Positions 52,309 to 61,600 of a stretch of 64,000 nucleotides of DNA are shown in pieces. This DNA is from Jeongeupia wiesaeckerbachi (GTDB lineage: Bacteria; Pseudomonadota; Gammaproteobacteria; Burkholderiales; Chitinibacteraceae), in the NCBI RefSeq assembly GCF_050916355.1, contig NZ_CP136946.1, positions 2,914,001 to 2,978,000 of the forward strand. Reading direction: 5' to 3'. The translations under genes and the position numbers were made by a program. The notes under the pieces were generated by a model. The model ran no database searches, was not told the origin of the DNA, and worked only from the letters and a program-made list of their open reading frames with translations. Numbering within the stretch: position 1 is the stretch's first letter; the number at the start of each line of letters is the position of its first letter.

Positions 52309-52965
52309 TCACGCGCCGAAAAGTGGCCGTTGTTGCTGGCTTGGGGCCGTAGCCAGCATGAGGTCGGCCGGAAAATCCCGCAGGTAACGACGTGCCTGCG
52401 TCGGGTCGGCGCAGTTCAGCCAAGCGTCGTAGTCCGTCTCGGGCACGATGACGAGCGAGCGTTTTTCATCGTCGGGCTTGTGCATGCGCCGCATCAGCGG
52501 ATGGTGATCGGCATTGATGGTCAGTTGCGTAAAGCTGAAGGTATAGCCGCCGTTTTCCGCTTTCCAGGGGCGCCACAGGCCGGCGACCGCAAAGGGCGCG
52601 CCGTCGGCCATGCCGATTTTCATCCGCTCGGCCTTGCCGCTTTCGTAGCAAGGCTCGAAAAATGCCGTCATCGGTACCAGGCAGCGATAGCCCTTTTCCC
52701 ATGCTGTGCGGTACGAACGCTTGTTATCCACCGTTTCCGCTCGCGCGTTCATGGTGCTGAACGGCTTGGTGCCGGGGGGCATTTGGTGCTTGGGCACCAT
52801 GCCGTAGCTCGCCAGCAGCGCCTGCCGCTGACCGCTATCGTCATGGATGATGACTGGCGCCAGATAGTCCTGCCAGACTTCGTCTTTCCATTCGCCGAGT
52901 GGATCGGGTGTATGAAAATGGCCAGGCAGGACGGTCGGCGGTGTGGGGATGAAGTTGACGCACAT
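52309..52965 (-). CDS. SOS response-associated peptidase (SRAP/YedK family)
   Basis: This 218-residue protein follows the HMCES/YedK pattern. The catalytic Cys is at position 2 (MCVNF, exposed when Met is removed). It also has the conserved NARAETV asparagine, the FFEP glutamate and the late HHPLMRRMHKPDDEKR histidine. The family forms a thiazolidine crosslink to abasic sites in single-stranded DNA. The ATG at 52965 is fixed by the need for Cys2. No LexA-like box was evident to me in the short upstream region. Confidence 0.92.
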   Translation of the reverse strand: MCVNFIPTPPTVLPGHFHTPDPLGEWKDEVWQDYLAPVIIHDDSGQRQALLASYGMVPKHQMPPGTKPFSTMNARAETVDNKRSYRTAWEKGYRCLVPMTAFFEPCYESGKAERMKIGMADGAPFAVAGLWRPWKAENGGYTFSFTQLTINADHHPLMRRMHKPDDEKRSLVIVPETDYDAWLNCADPTQARRYLRDFPADLMLATAPSQQQRPLFGA

Positions 52966-53042
52966 GTCGCGGTAATGCGGTGATGAATGGGGCGTGACGT
53001 TTTATTGGGGTGGCCCGGCTGGCTTGGCCTTGGCGTCGAAGA

Positions 53043-53500
53043 TCAGCCTCGGTCACACCGCTGAGCCAGCTCGTACAGCACGTCGGGGCAGCGTTCTTCG
53101 TTTGCATGGCCATCGGTGAGTTCGATCGCGGCAAACCCGTGGCGTTCATAGAATCGCTGGGCGCCGAGATTGGCCTGGAAAGTGCGCAAGCGGATCGGTT
53201 GCGGCAATGTACCCATGGCATGCGCCAGGAGCAAGGTGCCGATGCCCCGGCCGACCAGCGCAGGGGCAACTGTCATCTGATGAATCCGGCGTGCTCGGTG
53301 GCGACAAGCCCGATCACCGGGGCATCGATCTGCGCCACGGTAACGCCTCCCGACGGAATAAGATGGTGTGCGACCTGATGTATCGCTTCGTCCGGGTGTG
53401 CTGACGGTGCATAGGGCATGAACTGGGCGCATGAATCGATCAGGATCGCCGCAAGTTGCGTGGCATCGGCCGGGGTGGCGGGGCGTAGATTGAGGTTCAT
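53043..53500 (-). pseudogene. GNAT acetyltransferase, frameshifted
   Basis: The N-terminal half (LRPATPADATQLAAILIDSC onward, 75 residues, from ATG 53500) stops at 53273. The C-terminal half continues in another frame with the acetyl-CoA loop APALVGRGIGTLLLAHAM and ANLGAQRFYERHGFAAIEL, ending at 53043. Joined near HAGFI/HQMTV the two give a normal-length GNAT of about 150 residues. One small insertion or deletion near 53274-53285 separates them. It may be a real pseudogene or a sequencing error. Confidence 0.82.
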
Positions 53501-53728
53501 CGAGGGTCGCTGTCGCGGGGCGGGTGAATAACCTAGTTTATGTCATGGGAGTGGGGGGGCTGCAGCGCTAGTCCAGATCTCCTCCTGGAGACGTGCAGAT
53601 TCAGAATGTCCCGTTGCAATCGGTCAGGCGTTCGGACTCATGAGTGTCGGGGGCTAGTACTCTGTTGGACGAGGTCGCTTTGTAGGGCGCCCGATCGGTC
53701 GCTGAAGCGCGGGTTTGGGAGGAAAGGC

Positions 53729-54043
53729 ATGAATAAGTCGGATTCGATCAAGGCGCGGTCGGCATCGGAACTGATTGATCAAAGGATCGCCGAACTCGGG
53801 GATTGGCGCGGGGCGATCTTGAGTCATATGCGCAAACTCATCAAAGAGGCGGTCCCGGACGTCGTCGAGGAGTGGAAGTGGATGGGGACGCCAGCCTGGT
53901 TACGCGACGGCATTGTTTGTACCGGCGAGTCCTACAAATCGAAAGTGAAGCTGACCTTTGCCAAGGGCGCCTTGCTGGAGGATCCGGCCGGGCTTTTCAA
54001 TTCGAGTCTCGACGGGAACACAAGGCGCGCGATTGATCTTTAA
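53729..54043 (+). pseudogene. DUF1801 (YdhG-like) protein, truncated by an in-frame stop
   Basis: From ATG 53729 (GGAGGAAAGGC upstream) a 104-residue DUF1801 protein runs through VPDVVEEWKWMGTPAWLRDG, YKSKVKLTFAKGALLEDPAG and SLDGNTRRAIDL to TAA 54041. The typical family C terminus (ALIRAAVAINGSAKAK) is still encoded in the same frame right after the stop, up to TAA 54128. So the gene has a nonsense change, plus a probable loss of about three codons, near 54041-54066. The truncated product may or may not fold. The function of DUF1801 is unknown. Confidence 0.75.
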
Positions 54044-54130
54044 GAAGGGGGGAGATCAATGTTCATTGCACTCATTCGTGCCGCGGTTGCCATCAATGGA
54101 TCGGCGAAGGCAAAGCCGAGACGGGGTTAA
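54044..54130 (+). pseudogene. C-terminal remnant of the DUF1801 gene
   Basis: This stretch is in frame with the gene before the TAA at 54041. It encodes EGGRSMFIALIRAAVAINGS and then AKAKPRRG before TAA 54128. ALIRAAVAINGS is the expected DUF1801 ending. Confidence 0.65.
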
Positions 54131-54240
54131 GCGGTGACTTCCCTCAATTGCTTGATGACCCTGGTGCGAAGGGGCTTGGCGAGCGAACTCTGACATTTGA
54201 AGTTGGCCGTTACTGCAAACATGGCTTGCAGGGGGATGGA

Positions 54241-54879
54241 TTGCTTGTTCTCTTCGTTCACGGAATGGGGCGCTCGCCGATATCGGGTTGGCCAATGTTG
54301 CATCGTTTGCGTCGTGCAGGCTTGAGGACGGAGACATTCGGATACGCTGCCGCCTTGGAGGATTTCGATGCGATAGTTATTCGTCTGCAGCGCCGGCTCT
54401 CGGCTTTGGCAATGCAGGGCGAGTATATGGTTGTCGGGCATTCGCTTGGTGGCGTATTGCTTCGTGCGGCGCTAACTACGTTTCCTAAGGATGCGGGTCT
54501 TCCTCGTCACGCTTTTTTGCTGGGGTCTCCGCTGAAGGAGGCCCGCCTCGCGACACGGTTTCAGCGGAATTTACTGTTTCGGGTTTTAGCTGGAGACTGC
54601 GGGCAACTGCTCGGCTCTCCCGGACGCATGGGCGCCATTGCGGCCCTTTCCATTCCCACGACTGCCGTGGTCGGGGTGAAGGGATTTCAGCGGAAATTTG
54701 GGCCATTTGGTATGGAAATGAATGATGGAGTCGTTTCGGTCTCCGAAGTCGTTGCGCCATGGCTTGCAAACCAAATTCAAGTTCAGGTTGTTCACACGCT
54801 CTTGCCGTCGAGTCAGTTGGTAGCAAATATCATTTTGCGGGTGGTGAGGGAGATATGGCTGGCCGATCGGTTGGGGTAG
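54241..54879 (+). CDS. alpha/beta hydrolase (lipase/esterase-like)
   Basis: From TTG 54241 the protein has 212 residues and opens with a strand and oxyanion motif, LVLFVHGMGRSPISGWPML. The nucleophile elbow GHSLGG (MVVGHSLGGVLLRAAL) follows, with late acidic and histidine candidates (MNDGVVSVSE; VVHTLLPSSQ). The substrate is unknown. The frame is open upstream to TTG 54148, but that part lacks family character and GGGGGA sits 5-10 nt before 54241. Codon use is more AT-rich than the core genome, consistent with recent arrival. It lies beside broken genes and an IS remnant. Confidence 0.72.
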   Translation: MLVLFVHGMGRSPISGWPMLHRLRRAGLRTETFGYAAALEDFDAIVIRLQRRLSALAMQGEYMVVGHSLGGVLLRAALTTFPKDAGLPRHAFLLGSPLKEARLATRFQRNLLFRVLAGDCGQLLGSPGRMGAIAALSIPTTAVVGVKGFQRKFGPFGMEMNDGVVSVSEVVAPWLANQIQVQVVHTLLPSSQLVANIILRVVREIWLADRLG

Positions 54880-54951
54880 TTGTTCTGAGACCTGCTCCCC
54901 TCATTTAATCCGGTGACGATGTAGAGTCCGTTCCATCACAAGGGAGCGGCA

Positions 54952-55191
54952 ATGAAGTGGAGATTCACCGACGAACAAGCCATCGGCATCCTCAAAGAAG
55001 GCGAAGCCGGCATGAAGGCGGCCTGGCTGTGCCGCAAATACGGCATCGCCGAAGCAACCTGGTATAGCTGGAAGGCCAAGTACGCCGGCGTGGCCGTTGC
55101 CGAAGCGCAGCGGCTCAAGGAGTTCAAGGGGCTCAAGCAGGAGTGCAGCATGGCCAGATACTCCATTGCCGGAGGTCTGGGGCGGGGGTAG
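54952..55191 (+). mobile_element. IS3-family transposase OrfA remnant
   Basis: The first 60 or so residues match the helix-turn-helix OrfA of IS3-group elements (RFTDEQAIGILKEGEAGMKA, then AWLCRKYGIAEATWYSWKAK and YAGVAVAEAQRLKEF). After that the frame degenerates (KGLKQECSMARYSIAGGLGRG) and stops; the leucine-zipper end and the OrfB integrase are missing. AAGGGAG precedes ATG 54952. I could not locate convincing terminal inverted repeats. Confidence 0.8.
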
Positions 55192-55457
55192 GCGAATGAG
55201 ACAGTCTGCCGTGTTTACGGCGGGCGAGCTTTGGGCGAGGAGTTGACGCTACTGCAGCAATTTTCGCCTCGGCTTGTGCGTCTAGTCGCCAAACTCATTC
55301 GGTCAGAATACGGTTCAAAATGCGTGCGAATTTTGTGCGAATTCGTTGCGATTCGAGGGGGGCGATTGGTAGCGTGATTGGTGGGGCGATTCAGGCTGGA
55401 ACCCAGTAAAACAAAGCGCTCGGAGCCGCCTAGGGCCGCCGAGCGCTGTTTGGATTC
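55192..55457. repeat. noncoding spacer with 11-bp phased repeats and an inverted repeat
   Basis: No gene is seen here. TGCGAATT recurs at 55325 and 55336, and TGCGATT at 55347, exactly 11 bp apart. Looser GCGATT copies follow at 55362, about 55372 and 55386. Further on, AGCGCTCGG (about 55425) and CCGAGCGCT (about 55440) form an inverted repeat next to tRNA-Gly, perhaps its terminator. The phased repeats could be protein-binding arms of an old integration site. Confidence 0.6.
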
Positions 55458-55531
55458 TGGAGCGGGCGACGGGAATCGAACCCGTGTTCCGAGCTTGGGA
55501 AGCTAGTGTCTTACCATTAGACGACGCCCGC
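55458..55531 (-). tRNA. tRNA-Gly (anticodon CCC)
   Basis: The minus strand reads GCGGGCG at the 5' acceptor end, the anticodon loop TTCCCAA (anticodon CCC), T-loop TTCGATT and CGCCCGC, then T and an encoded CCA. Length with CCA is 74 nt. The anticodon stem CTAGC/GCTCG has one T-C mismatch at the second pair. The 3' end faces the decayed accessory region at 53-55.4 kb, a typical arrangement for an integration site. Confidence 0.95.
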
Positions 55532-55640
55532 AGAAGCTGCGCATTTTAGCTGAACGCCGCCCGTCGGGCAATCGATGAGGCTTGACGGCAATGCCTTGGT
55601 CCTTGCCCTAGATCAAAATCAATCGGGGCGGGGTGATGGG

Positions 55641-57239
55641 ATGTCGGACAATCAGGTGCCAAGACTGGTGGACGTCGATCTGTTCGGCCGAGATGCGGCG
55701 TTGCAATCGGCCTTGCGTGCATTCTCGGCGTCGTGGGCGGGCCGGGGGCTGCATCGGCGGGGGCGCTTGCTCTATGACGATGCTTGGCTGGATATTGCCG
55801 ATGGGGCAAATCAAAATCCACCGCAACTGCGGCAGTACGATCGTCTCGGGCTGCGGGTCGACGAGTTTGTGTTTGACTCCGGCTGGCATGCATTACTGGA
55901 CAACGCACTCGCCGCCAGATTGCACAACGCACCCTGGGCCGCGCCGCGCGAGGGGGCTCACGTGGCCAGGGCCGCCGGTTTTTATTTGCAGGCGCAGCTT
56001 GAGGCCGGCAGCCTTTGCCCGATCACGATGACCCATGCTGCTATTCCCCTGTTGCTGGAGCAATCGGCGCTAAGGTCATGGCACGCGCCGTTGCTGTCGG
56101 ATCGCTACGACTCGCGGCCGCGATACGGGGCGTTCAAGCGCGGCGTTCTGATTGGCATGGGAATGACGGAGAAGCAGGGCGGATCGGATTTGCGCCGCAA
56201 CGATACCCGGGCCGAGCCTCAGGGCGACTCGGTTCGGCTTTACGGTCACAAATGGTTCTTTTCTGTACCGCAGGCGGATGCACATCTGGTGCTGGCGCAG
56301 GCTCCGATGGGATTGGGTTGCTATTTCATGCCGCGGCGGCTTGACGACGATGCGCTCAATGCCATCCGCTATCTGCGCTTGAAGGACAAGCTGGGCAATA
56401 GCTCGAACGCCAGCGCCGAAGTGGAATTCGACGGCGCGCTGGCTTATCCGGTGGGCGAGCCGGGACGTGGCATTGCGACCTTGCTGACGGTCGCTGCTCG
56501 AACCCGGCTCGATTGCGCATTGGCCTCGGCTGGCTTGATGCGCATGGCGCTGATGGAGGCGATTCACAGCGCCCGGCACCGGCAGGCATTTGGTGGAAGA
56601 TTGGTGGATGCGCCGCTGATGCAGGCTGTGCTGGCCGATATGGCGGTCGAATCGGAAGCGTCGATGTGGCTCACCTTGCGATTGGCGCATGCATCGGGTG
56701 AGCAGGCGGCAGAGGAGTCCTTGCTGTATCGGCTGTTGACCCCGGTTGCCAAATTCTGGGTCTGCAAACGGGCCGAAATGCTGATCGCCGAGGCCATCGA
56801 GGTGCTGGGTGGCAATGGCTACTGCGAGGGGTTTCGTCTGGCTCGCGCCTACCGCGAGGCGCCGGTGAATTCGATCTGGGAGGGTGCCGGCAACGTGATG
56901 TGCCTCGACGTGTTGCGGAGCTTGCAGCGTCAGCCGGAGGTCGTTGAGGTGCTGCTGGCCGAGCTGGCCAGGGCTCGCGGGCAGAACCAGACCTATGACG
57001 CCATGTTGCGCGCGCTGCCGGATCAGCTATGGCAGGCGAGCGAGGCGACGGCGCGTCAGCTGGTCAGCCGGCTGGCTCAGCTGATGCAGGCGGCGTTGCT
57101 GCTGCAACATGCCAAGCCGCGTGTTGCCGGGGCATTCGTACGTGGACAACTTGCTTCGGGCGGTGCTGGCGGCATTTTTGGCGCGGCCTGGTCGGGGAAG
57201 GATGCCGCGGCCGTGTTGCGGCACGCCTGGCCAGAATAG
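55641..57239 (+). CDS. aidB: acyl-CoA dehydrogenase family protein, AidB-like
   Basis: This 532-residue flavoprotein matches AidB: TMTHAAIPLLLEQ, GVLIGMGMTEKQGGSDLRRN (flavin/substrate loop), GHKWFFSVPQADAHLVLAQ, EVLGGNGYCEG and the hallmark NSIWEGAGNVMCLDVLR. The C-terminal extension (about 430-532) is where E. coli AidB binds DNA. AidB is induced by alkylation in E. coli and is thought to protect DNA; its enzymatic role is unsettled. ATG 55641 is chosen over an upstream in-frame ATG at 55575. It starts about 110 nt from the divergent tRNA-Gly gene. Confidence 0.88.
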   Translation: MSDNQVPRLVDVDLFGRDAALQSALRAFSASWAGRGLHRRGRLLYDDAWLDIADGANQNPPQLRQYDRLGLRVDEFVFDSGWHALLDNALAARLHNAPWAAPREGAHVARAAGFYLQAQLEAGSLCPITMTHAAIPLLLEQSALRSWHAPLLSDRYDSRPRYGAFKRGVLIGMGMTEKQGGSDLRRNDTRAEPQGDSVRLYGHKWFFSVPQADAHLVLAQAPMGLGCYFMPRRLDDDALNAIRYLRLKDKLGNSSNASAEVEFDGALAYPVGEPGRGIATLLTVAARTRLDCALASAGLMRMALMEAIHSARHRQAFGGRLVDAPLMQAVLADMAVESEASMWLTLRLAHASGEQAAEESLLYRLLTPVAKFWVCKRAEMLIAEAIEVLGGNGYCEGFRLARAYREAPVNSIWEGAGNVMCLDVLRSLQRQPEVVEVLLAELARARGQNQTYDAMLRALPDQLWQASEATARQLVSRLAQLMQAALLLQHAKPRVAGAFVRGQLASGGAGGIFGAAWSGKDAAAVLRHAWPE

Positions 57240-57264
57240 AAAAGGGCCCGGATTGACCGGGCCC
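57237..57264 (-). terminator. terminator of the RND efflux operon
   Basis: GGGCCCGG-ATTGA-CCGGGCCC is a perfect 8-bp stem; on the minus strand it is followed by TTTTCT. It lies 18 nt after the outer-membrane channel gene stop and may also serve aidB from the other side. Confidence 0.78.
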
Positions 57265-57282
57265 GAGCACTGATAGTGTGAC

Positions 57283-58695
57283 TTAGGACTTGGCTTGCGA
57301 GTCCGGCGATCGCCAGCCGCCGCCTACTGCCTTGTACAGTGCGACCCTGCTTGTGGCTTCGGCAAGCTGCGCATCGACCAGCGAGAGCCGGGCGTCGAAC
57401 AGGCTGCGTTCGGCATCCAGGACTTCCAGATAGCTGGAGTAGCCGTTGTCGTAACGCAGATTGGCCAGCTTGTACTGCCGCTGCAGGGCGACGACGCGAT
57501 CGGACTGAGCCTTGGTCTTTTTGGTGGATTCGCCGTTCGATACCAGCGCACCGCGCACGTCGGCAAACGCCTGCTGCACGGTCAGTCGGTAGTTGGCCAG
57601 CGCCTGCTTCTCGATGGCACGGGCCTGGTCGACCTGGGCCGCGGTCAAGCCGCCATCAAACAGCGGCATGGCCAGATTGCCGGCGAATGCCCAGGTCTGG
57701 GCCGCGCCGGTGAACAGGTCGCCAAACGCCAGACTCTGCACGCCGAACAAGCCGGTCAGCGAAATCGTCGGGAAGTAGGCTGCGCGAGCGGCCTCGACGC
57801 GGGCCCGCGTGCCGATCAGCGTGGCTTCGGCAGACTGGATGTCCGGGCGGCGCAACAGCAGGTCCGATGGCAGGTCGGCCGGGATCGTCGGTGCCCGGTC
57901 GAGCTGTTCGATCGGTTTGCCGCGAGCCGGCGTGGACTCGATGATCGTCTTCGGATCGGAGCCGACCAGTACGCCCAGCGCACCTTCGGTTCTGGCGACC
58001 GAGCTGACGAGGTCCGGAACGGCGGCGCGGGCGATGTCGAGTTCCGACTCGGCTTGACGAACGTCCAGTTCGGAGATCAGGCCACCCTTGAAGCGTTTGG
58101 TTTGCAGCGCGTAAGTCTCTTCACGCGATTTTACCGTGTCGTTGGCAATGCGCAGTTGCGCATCCAGCGCTCGCAGATTGAAGTAGGTCTGCGCGACTTC
58201 GGCGTACAGCGACAGTTCGACGCCATCGCGGTTGTACGTGGCGCTGAGGTAATCACGCCGTGCCGCCTCGCTCAGGTTGGCGAGCTTGCCCCACAGGTCG
58301 ATTTCCCAACTGGCCGAACCGGCCACCTGATACTCGTTGTAGGTGCCGAGTGCCGGTGACACGCCCTTTTCGGACGCCTTCTGGCGGCTGCCGCCTGCGC
58401 CGAGGTCGACGCGCGGCAATTGCGCGGCGGAGTTGATGCCGAGCACCGCACGTGCCTGATCGACACGCGCCGAGGCAAACGCCAGATTCTGGTTATTGGT
58501 GCGGGCCGCCTCGATCAATTGATCGAGGGTCGGATCGTCAAACTGTTTCCACCAGCTGTCGCGGATCCATTCGGCTTGCGCCTGCGAGGTCGAAGGCAGC
58601 GGCATTTGCGGTGCCTGGGTGTCCGGCTGGAACAGCGCGCAGCCGGACAGCAGTGCCAGCGAGAGCGCGACGGTAAGGACTTTCAACTTAGGCAT
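57283..58695 (-). CDS. RND efflux outer-membrane channel lipoprotein (OprM/NodT family)
   Basis: This 470-residue TolC-like channel has a lipoprotein signal with lipobox LLSGC (Cys at about 18). Two OEP repeats follow, rich in coiled-coil helix, with conserved SWWKQFDDPTLDQLIEAART, ASWEIDLWGKLANLSEAARR and LRRPDIQSAEATLIGTRARV. It forms the outer-membrane exit duct of the tripartite pump. The ATG overlaps the stop of the permease gene by 8 nt, so translation is coupled. Confidence 0.94.
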   Translation of the reverse strand: MPKLKVLTVALSLALLSGCALFQPDTQAPQMPLPSTSQAQAEWIRDSWWKQFDDPTLDQLIEAARTNNQNLAFASARVDQARAVLGINSAAQLPRVDLGAGGSRQKASEKGVSPALGTYNEYQVAGSASWEIDLWGKLANLSEAARRDYLSATYNRDGVELSLYAEVAQTYFNLRALDAQLRIANDTVKSREETYALQTKRFKGGLISELDVRQAESELDIARAAVPDLVSSVARTEGALGVLVGSDPKTIIESTPARGKPIEQLDRAPTIPADLPSDLLLRRPDIQSAEATLIGTRARVEAARAAYFPTISLTGLFGVQSLAFGDLFTGAAQTWAFAGNLAMPLFDGGLTAAQVDQARAIEKQALANYRLTVQQAFADVRGALVSNGESTKKTKAQSDRVVALQRQYKLANLRYDNGYSSYLEVLDAERSLFDARLSLVDAQLAEATSRVALYKAVGGGWRSPDSQAKS

Positions 58696-61600
58696 GGGTA
58701 TCTCCCGACGGCGTGGTGGCTTCTTTCTTCTGGCCCAGGCCCATGATCAATCGGAAGAAGAGCGGAACGAAGAAGGTGGCAAGGCAGGTGGCGGCGAGCA
58801 TGCCGCCGATCACGCCGGTGCCGATCGAGTGACGGCTGGCTGCGCCGGCACCGCTTGAGGTGACGAGCGGGACGCAACCGAGGATGAAGGCCAGCGAGGT
58901 CATGATGATCGGACGGAAGCGCAGTCTCGCGGCCTCGATCGCCGAGTCGAGCAGCGACATCCCTTCATGGTGCTTCTCGACCGCGAATTCGACGATCAGG
59001 ATCGCGTTCTTCGCCGCCAGGCCGATCAGCGTGACCAAGCCGATCTGGAAGTAGACGTCGTTGTTCAGGTTGCGCATCCACACCGCCAACAGCGCACCGA
59101 ACAGACCGAACGGCACCGCGGTGACGACGGCGATTGGCAGGGTCCAGCGCTCGTACTGTGCAGCGAGGATCAGGAACACCATGATGATCCCGAACACGAA
59201 CGCCTGGGTCGACGTGCTGCCCGCAAGCTTTTGCTGGTACGCGCTACCCATCCAGGCCAGCGTGAAGTCCGAGCCCAGATCCTGGTTCGCGACTTCTTCG
59301 GCAGCCTTGATGGCCTGACCGGTCGAATAACCCGGGGCAGGTTGCAGCATGACCTTGCCGGCGGCGAACACGTTGAAGCGTTCCACCAGTTCTGGCCCGG
59401 TGACGCGCTTGACGGTCACCAGCGAGTCGAGCGGAATCATCTGGCCGCTCGCCGAGCGGACGAAGACGTTGCGGATATCGCTGGTACGCGAACGGAAATC
59501 GGCTTCGGATTGCAGCTGCACCTTGTAGGTTCGGCCGAACTTGTTGAAGTCGTTGACGTAGAGCGAACCGAACGTGGCCGACAGCGTCTGGAAGACCTGA
59601 TCCACCGGGACGCCGAGCGTCTTGGCTTTTTCGCGGTCGAGGTCAAAGTAGACCTGCGGTACGTTGGCGCGATAGGTCGTCGTGGCGCTGGACAGTTCCG
59701 GGCGTGCCTTGGCTGCTTCGAGGAACGACTGGATCGCCGCTTCGATCTGCTTCGGATCGGTCGTGCCGCGGCTCTGGATATAGGCCTCAAGACCACCGGT
59801 CGTCGACATGCCGGTAATGGGCGGCGGGTTGAACGACAGCACCACGGCATCCTTGACCGATTTGGCGCCGAAGCCCATGGCTTGCTTCGCCAGCGAGAAC
59901 GAATCCTGGCCTTCGCCTTCGCGCTCCTTCCAGTCCTTGAGGGTCAGGAAGGTTGCGGCGGCGTTCGAGCGATAGGTGCTCGACAGCAGGTCAAAGCCGG
60001 AGAAGGTCAGAACCTGGTCAACATCCTTGTTCTTGACGAAGCCTGCGTCGAGCGTGCGCGTCACGGCTTCGGTCCGGTTCAGCGATGCTGCGTCCGGCAT
60101 CACCGGAATCACCATCAGGTAGCCTTGATCCTCATCGGGGACAAGGCCGCCCGGCACCCGGTAGAACAGCACGACCAGCAGCACGATCATCAGGCCGAAC
60201 AGCGTAAAGGCAACCATGACCCGACGATTCAGGAACGACACGCCGGCCACATAGCCATTGGTCAGCTTGTCGAAGCTACGGTTGAACCAGCGGAAGAAAC
60301 GGTTCGGTTCCGAATGGGTCGGCTTGAGGATGAGGGCGCAGAGGGCAGGGGTCAGCGTCAGTGCGACCAGACCGGAAATGACGACCGAAACGGCAATGGT
60401 GACAGCGAACTGCTTGTACATCTGGCCGGTCATGCCGCCCATGAAGGCGACAGGCAGGAACACCGAGCACAGCACCAGAACGATGGCGACGACCGGACCG
60501 GAGACTTCCTCCATGGCCTTGATCGCGGCTTCCTTCGGCGACTTCTTCTCGGTCGTCATGATCCGCTCGACGTTTTCCAGTACGACGATCGCATCGTCAA
60601 CGACGATACCGATGGCCAGCACCATGCCGAACAGCGTCAGGAGGTTGATCGAGAATCCGAGTGCGTACATCCCGGCAAACGTACCAATCAGCGAGACCGG
60701 GACGGCAAGGCAGGGAATCAGCGTGGCGCGGGCATTCTGCAGGAACAGATAGACGACGATGAAGACGAGGATGATGGCTTCGAACAGCGTATGGACGACT
60801 TCTTCGATCGAGATTTTGACGAACTTGGTCGTGTCATACGGAATGTTGTATTCCATGCCCTTCGGGAAGCGCGACTTCATCCCGTCCATCGTGGTGCGCA
60901 CTTCATTGAGCACCTGGAGCGCGTTGGCGCCCGGCTGCAGATAGACGGCGATACCAACGGTGTCCTTGCCGTTGTGCTTGGCGACGACGTCATAGCTGTC
61001 GGCGCCGAGCTGGATGCGGGCAACGTCCTTGAGCTTGGTTTGCGACCCATCCGCGTTTGAACGCAGGATGATGTCGCCGAATTCTTCCACGCTCTCCAGC
61101 CGGCCCTTGGCGTTGGCGGTATACGTGAATTCGAGCGGCTCCTTGGTCGGCGCTGCACCGACCTTGCCGGCGGCGAACTGCTGGTTTTGCTCGTTGATCG
61201 CGCTGATCACGTCGCTTGCGCTCAGGCCAAGCTGGGCCAGCTTGTCCGGACGCAGCCAGACGCGCATCGCGTATTCACCGGCACCGATCACCGTGGTGTC
61301 ACCAACGCCCTTGAGGCGCTTCAGCGCATCGACGACGTTGAGGTTGGCGTAGTTGGCAAGGAAGAGTGAATCGAGGCTGCCATCCGGCGAGTCGAGCGTG
61401 ACGAAGGCAAGAATCGACGTCGATTTCTTCTGCACCGTGACGCCTTGCTTCTTCACCGTATCCGGCAGTTGCGCCAGCGCGGCCTGAACCCGGTTGTTGA
61501 CGTTGATCGTCGCCAGGTCAGGGTCGGTGCCGATGTTGAAGTAGACGTTGAGGTTCATCGCGCCGTTGGAGGCGGCCGCCGATTGCATGTAAATCATGTC

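Noticed and set aside
58967..61060. 697-codon plus-strand frame opposite the RND permease
   Set aside because: Its composition (Asp/His/Arg/Gln-rich) is that of an antisense frame; the minus strand encodes an unmistakable AcrB-type permease.
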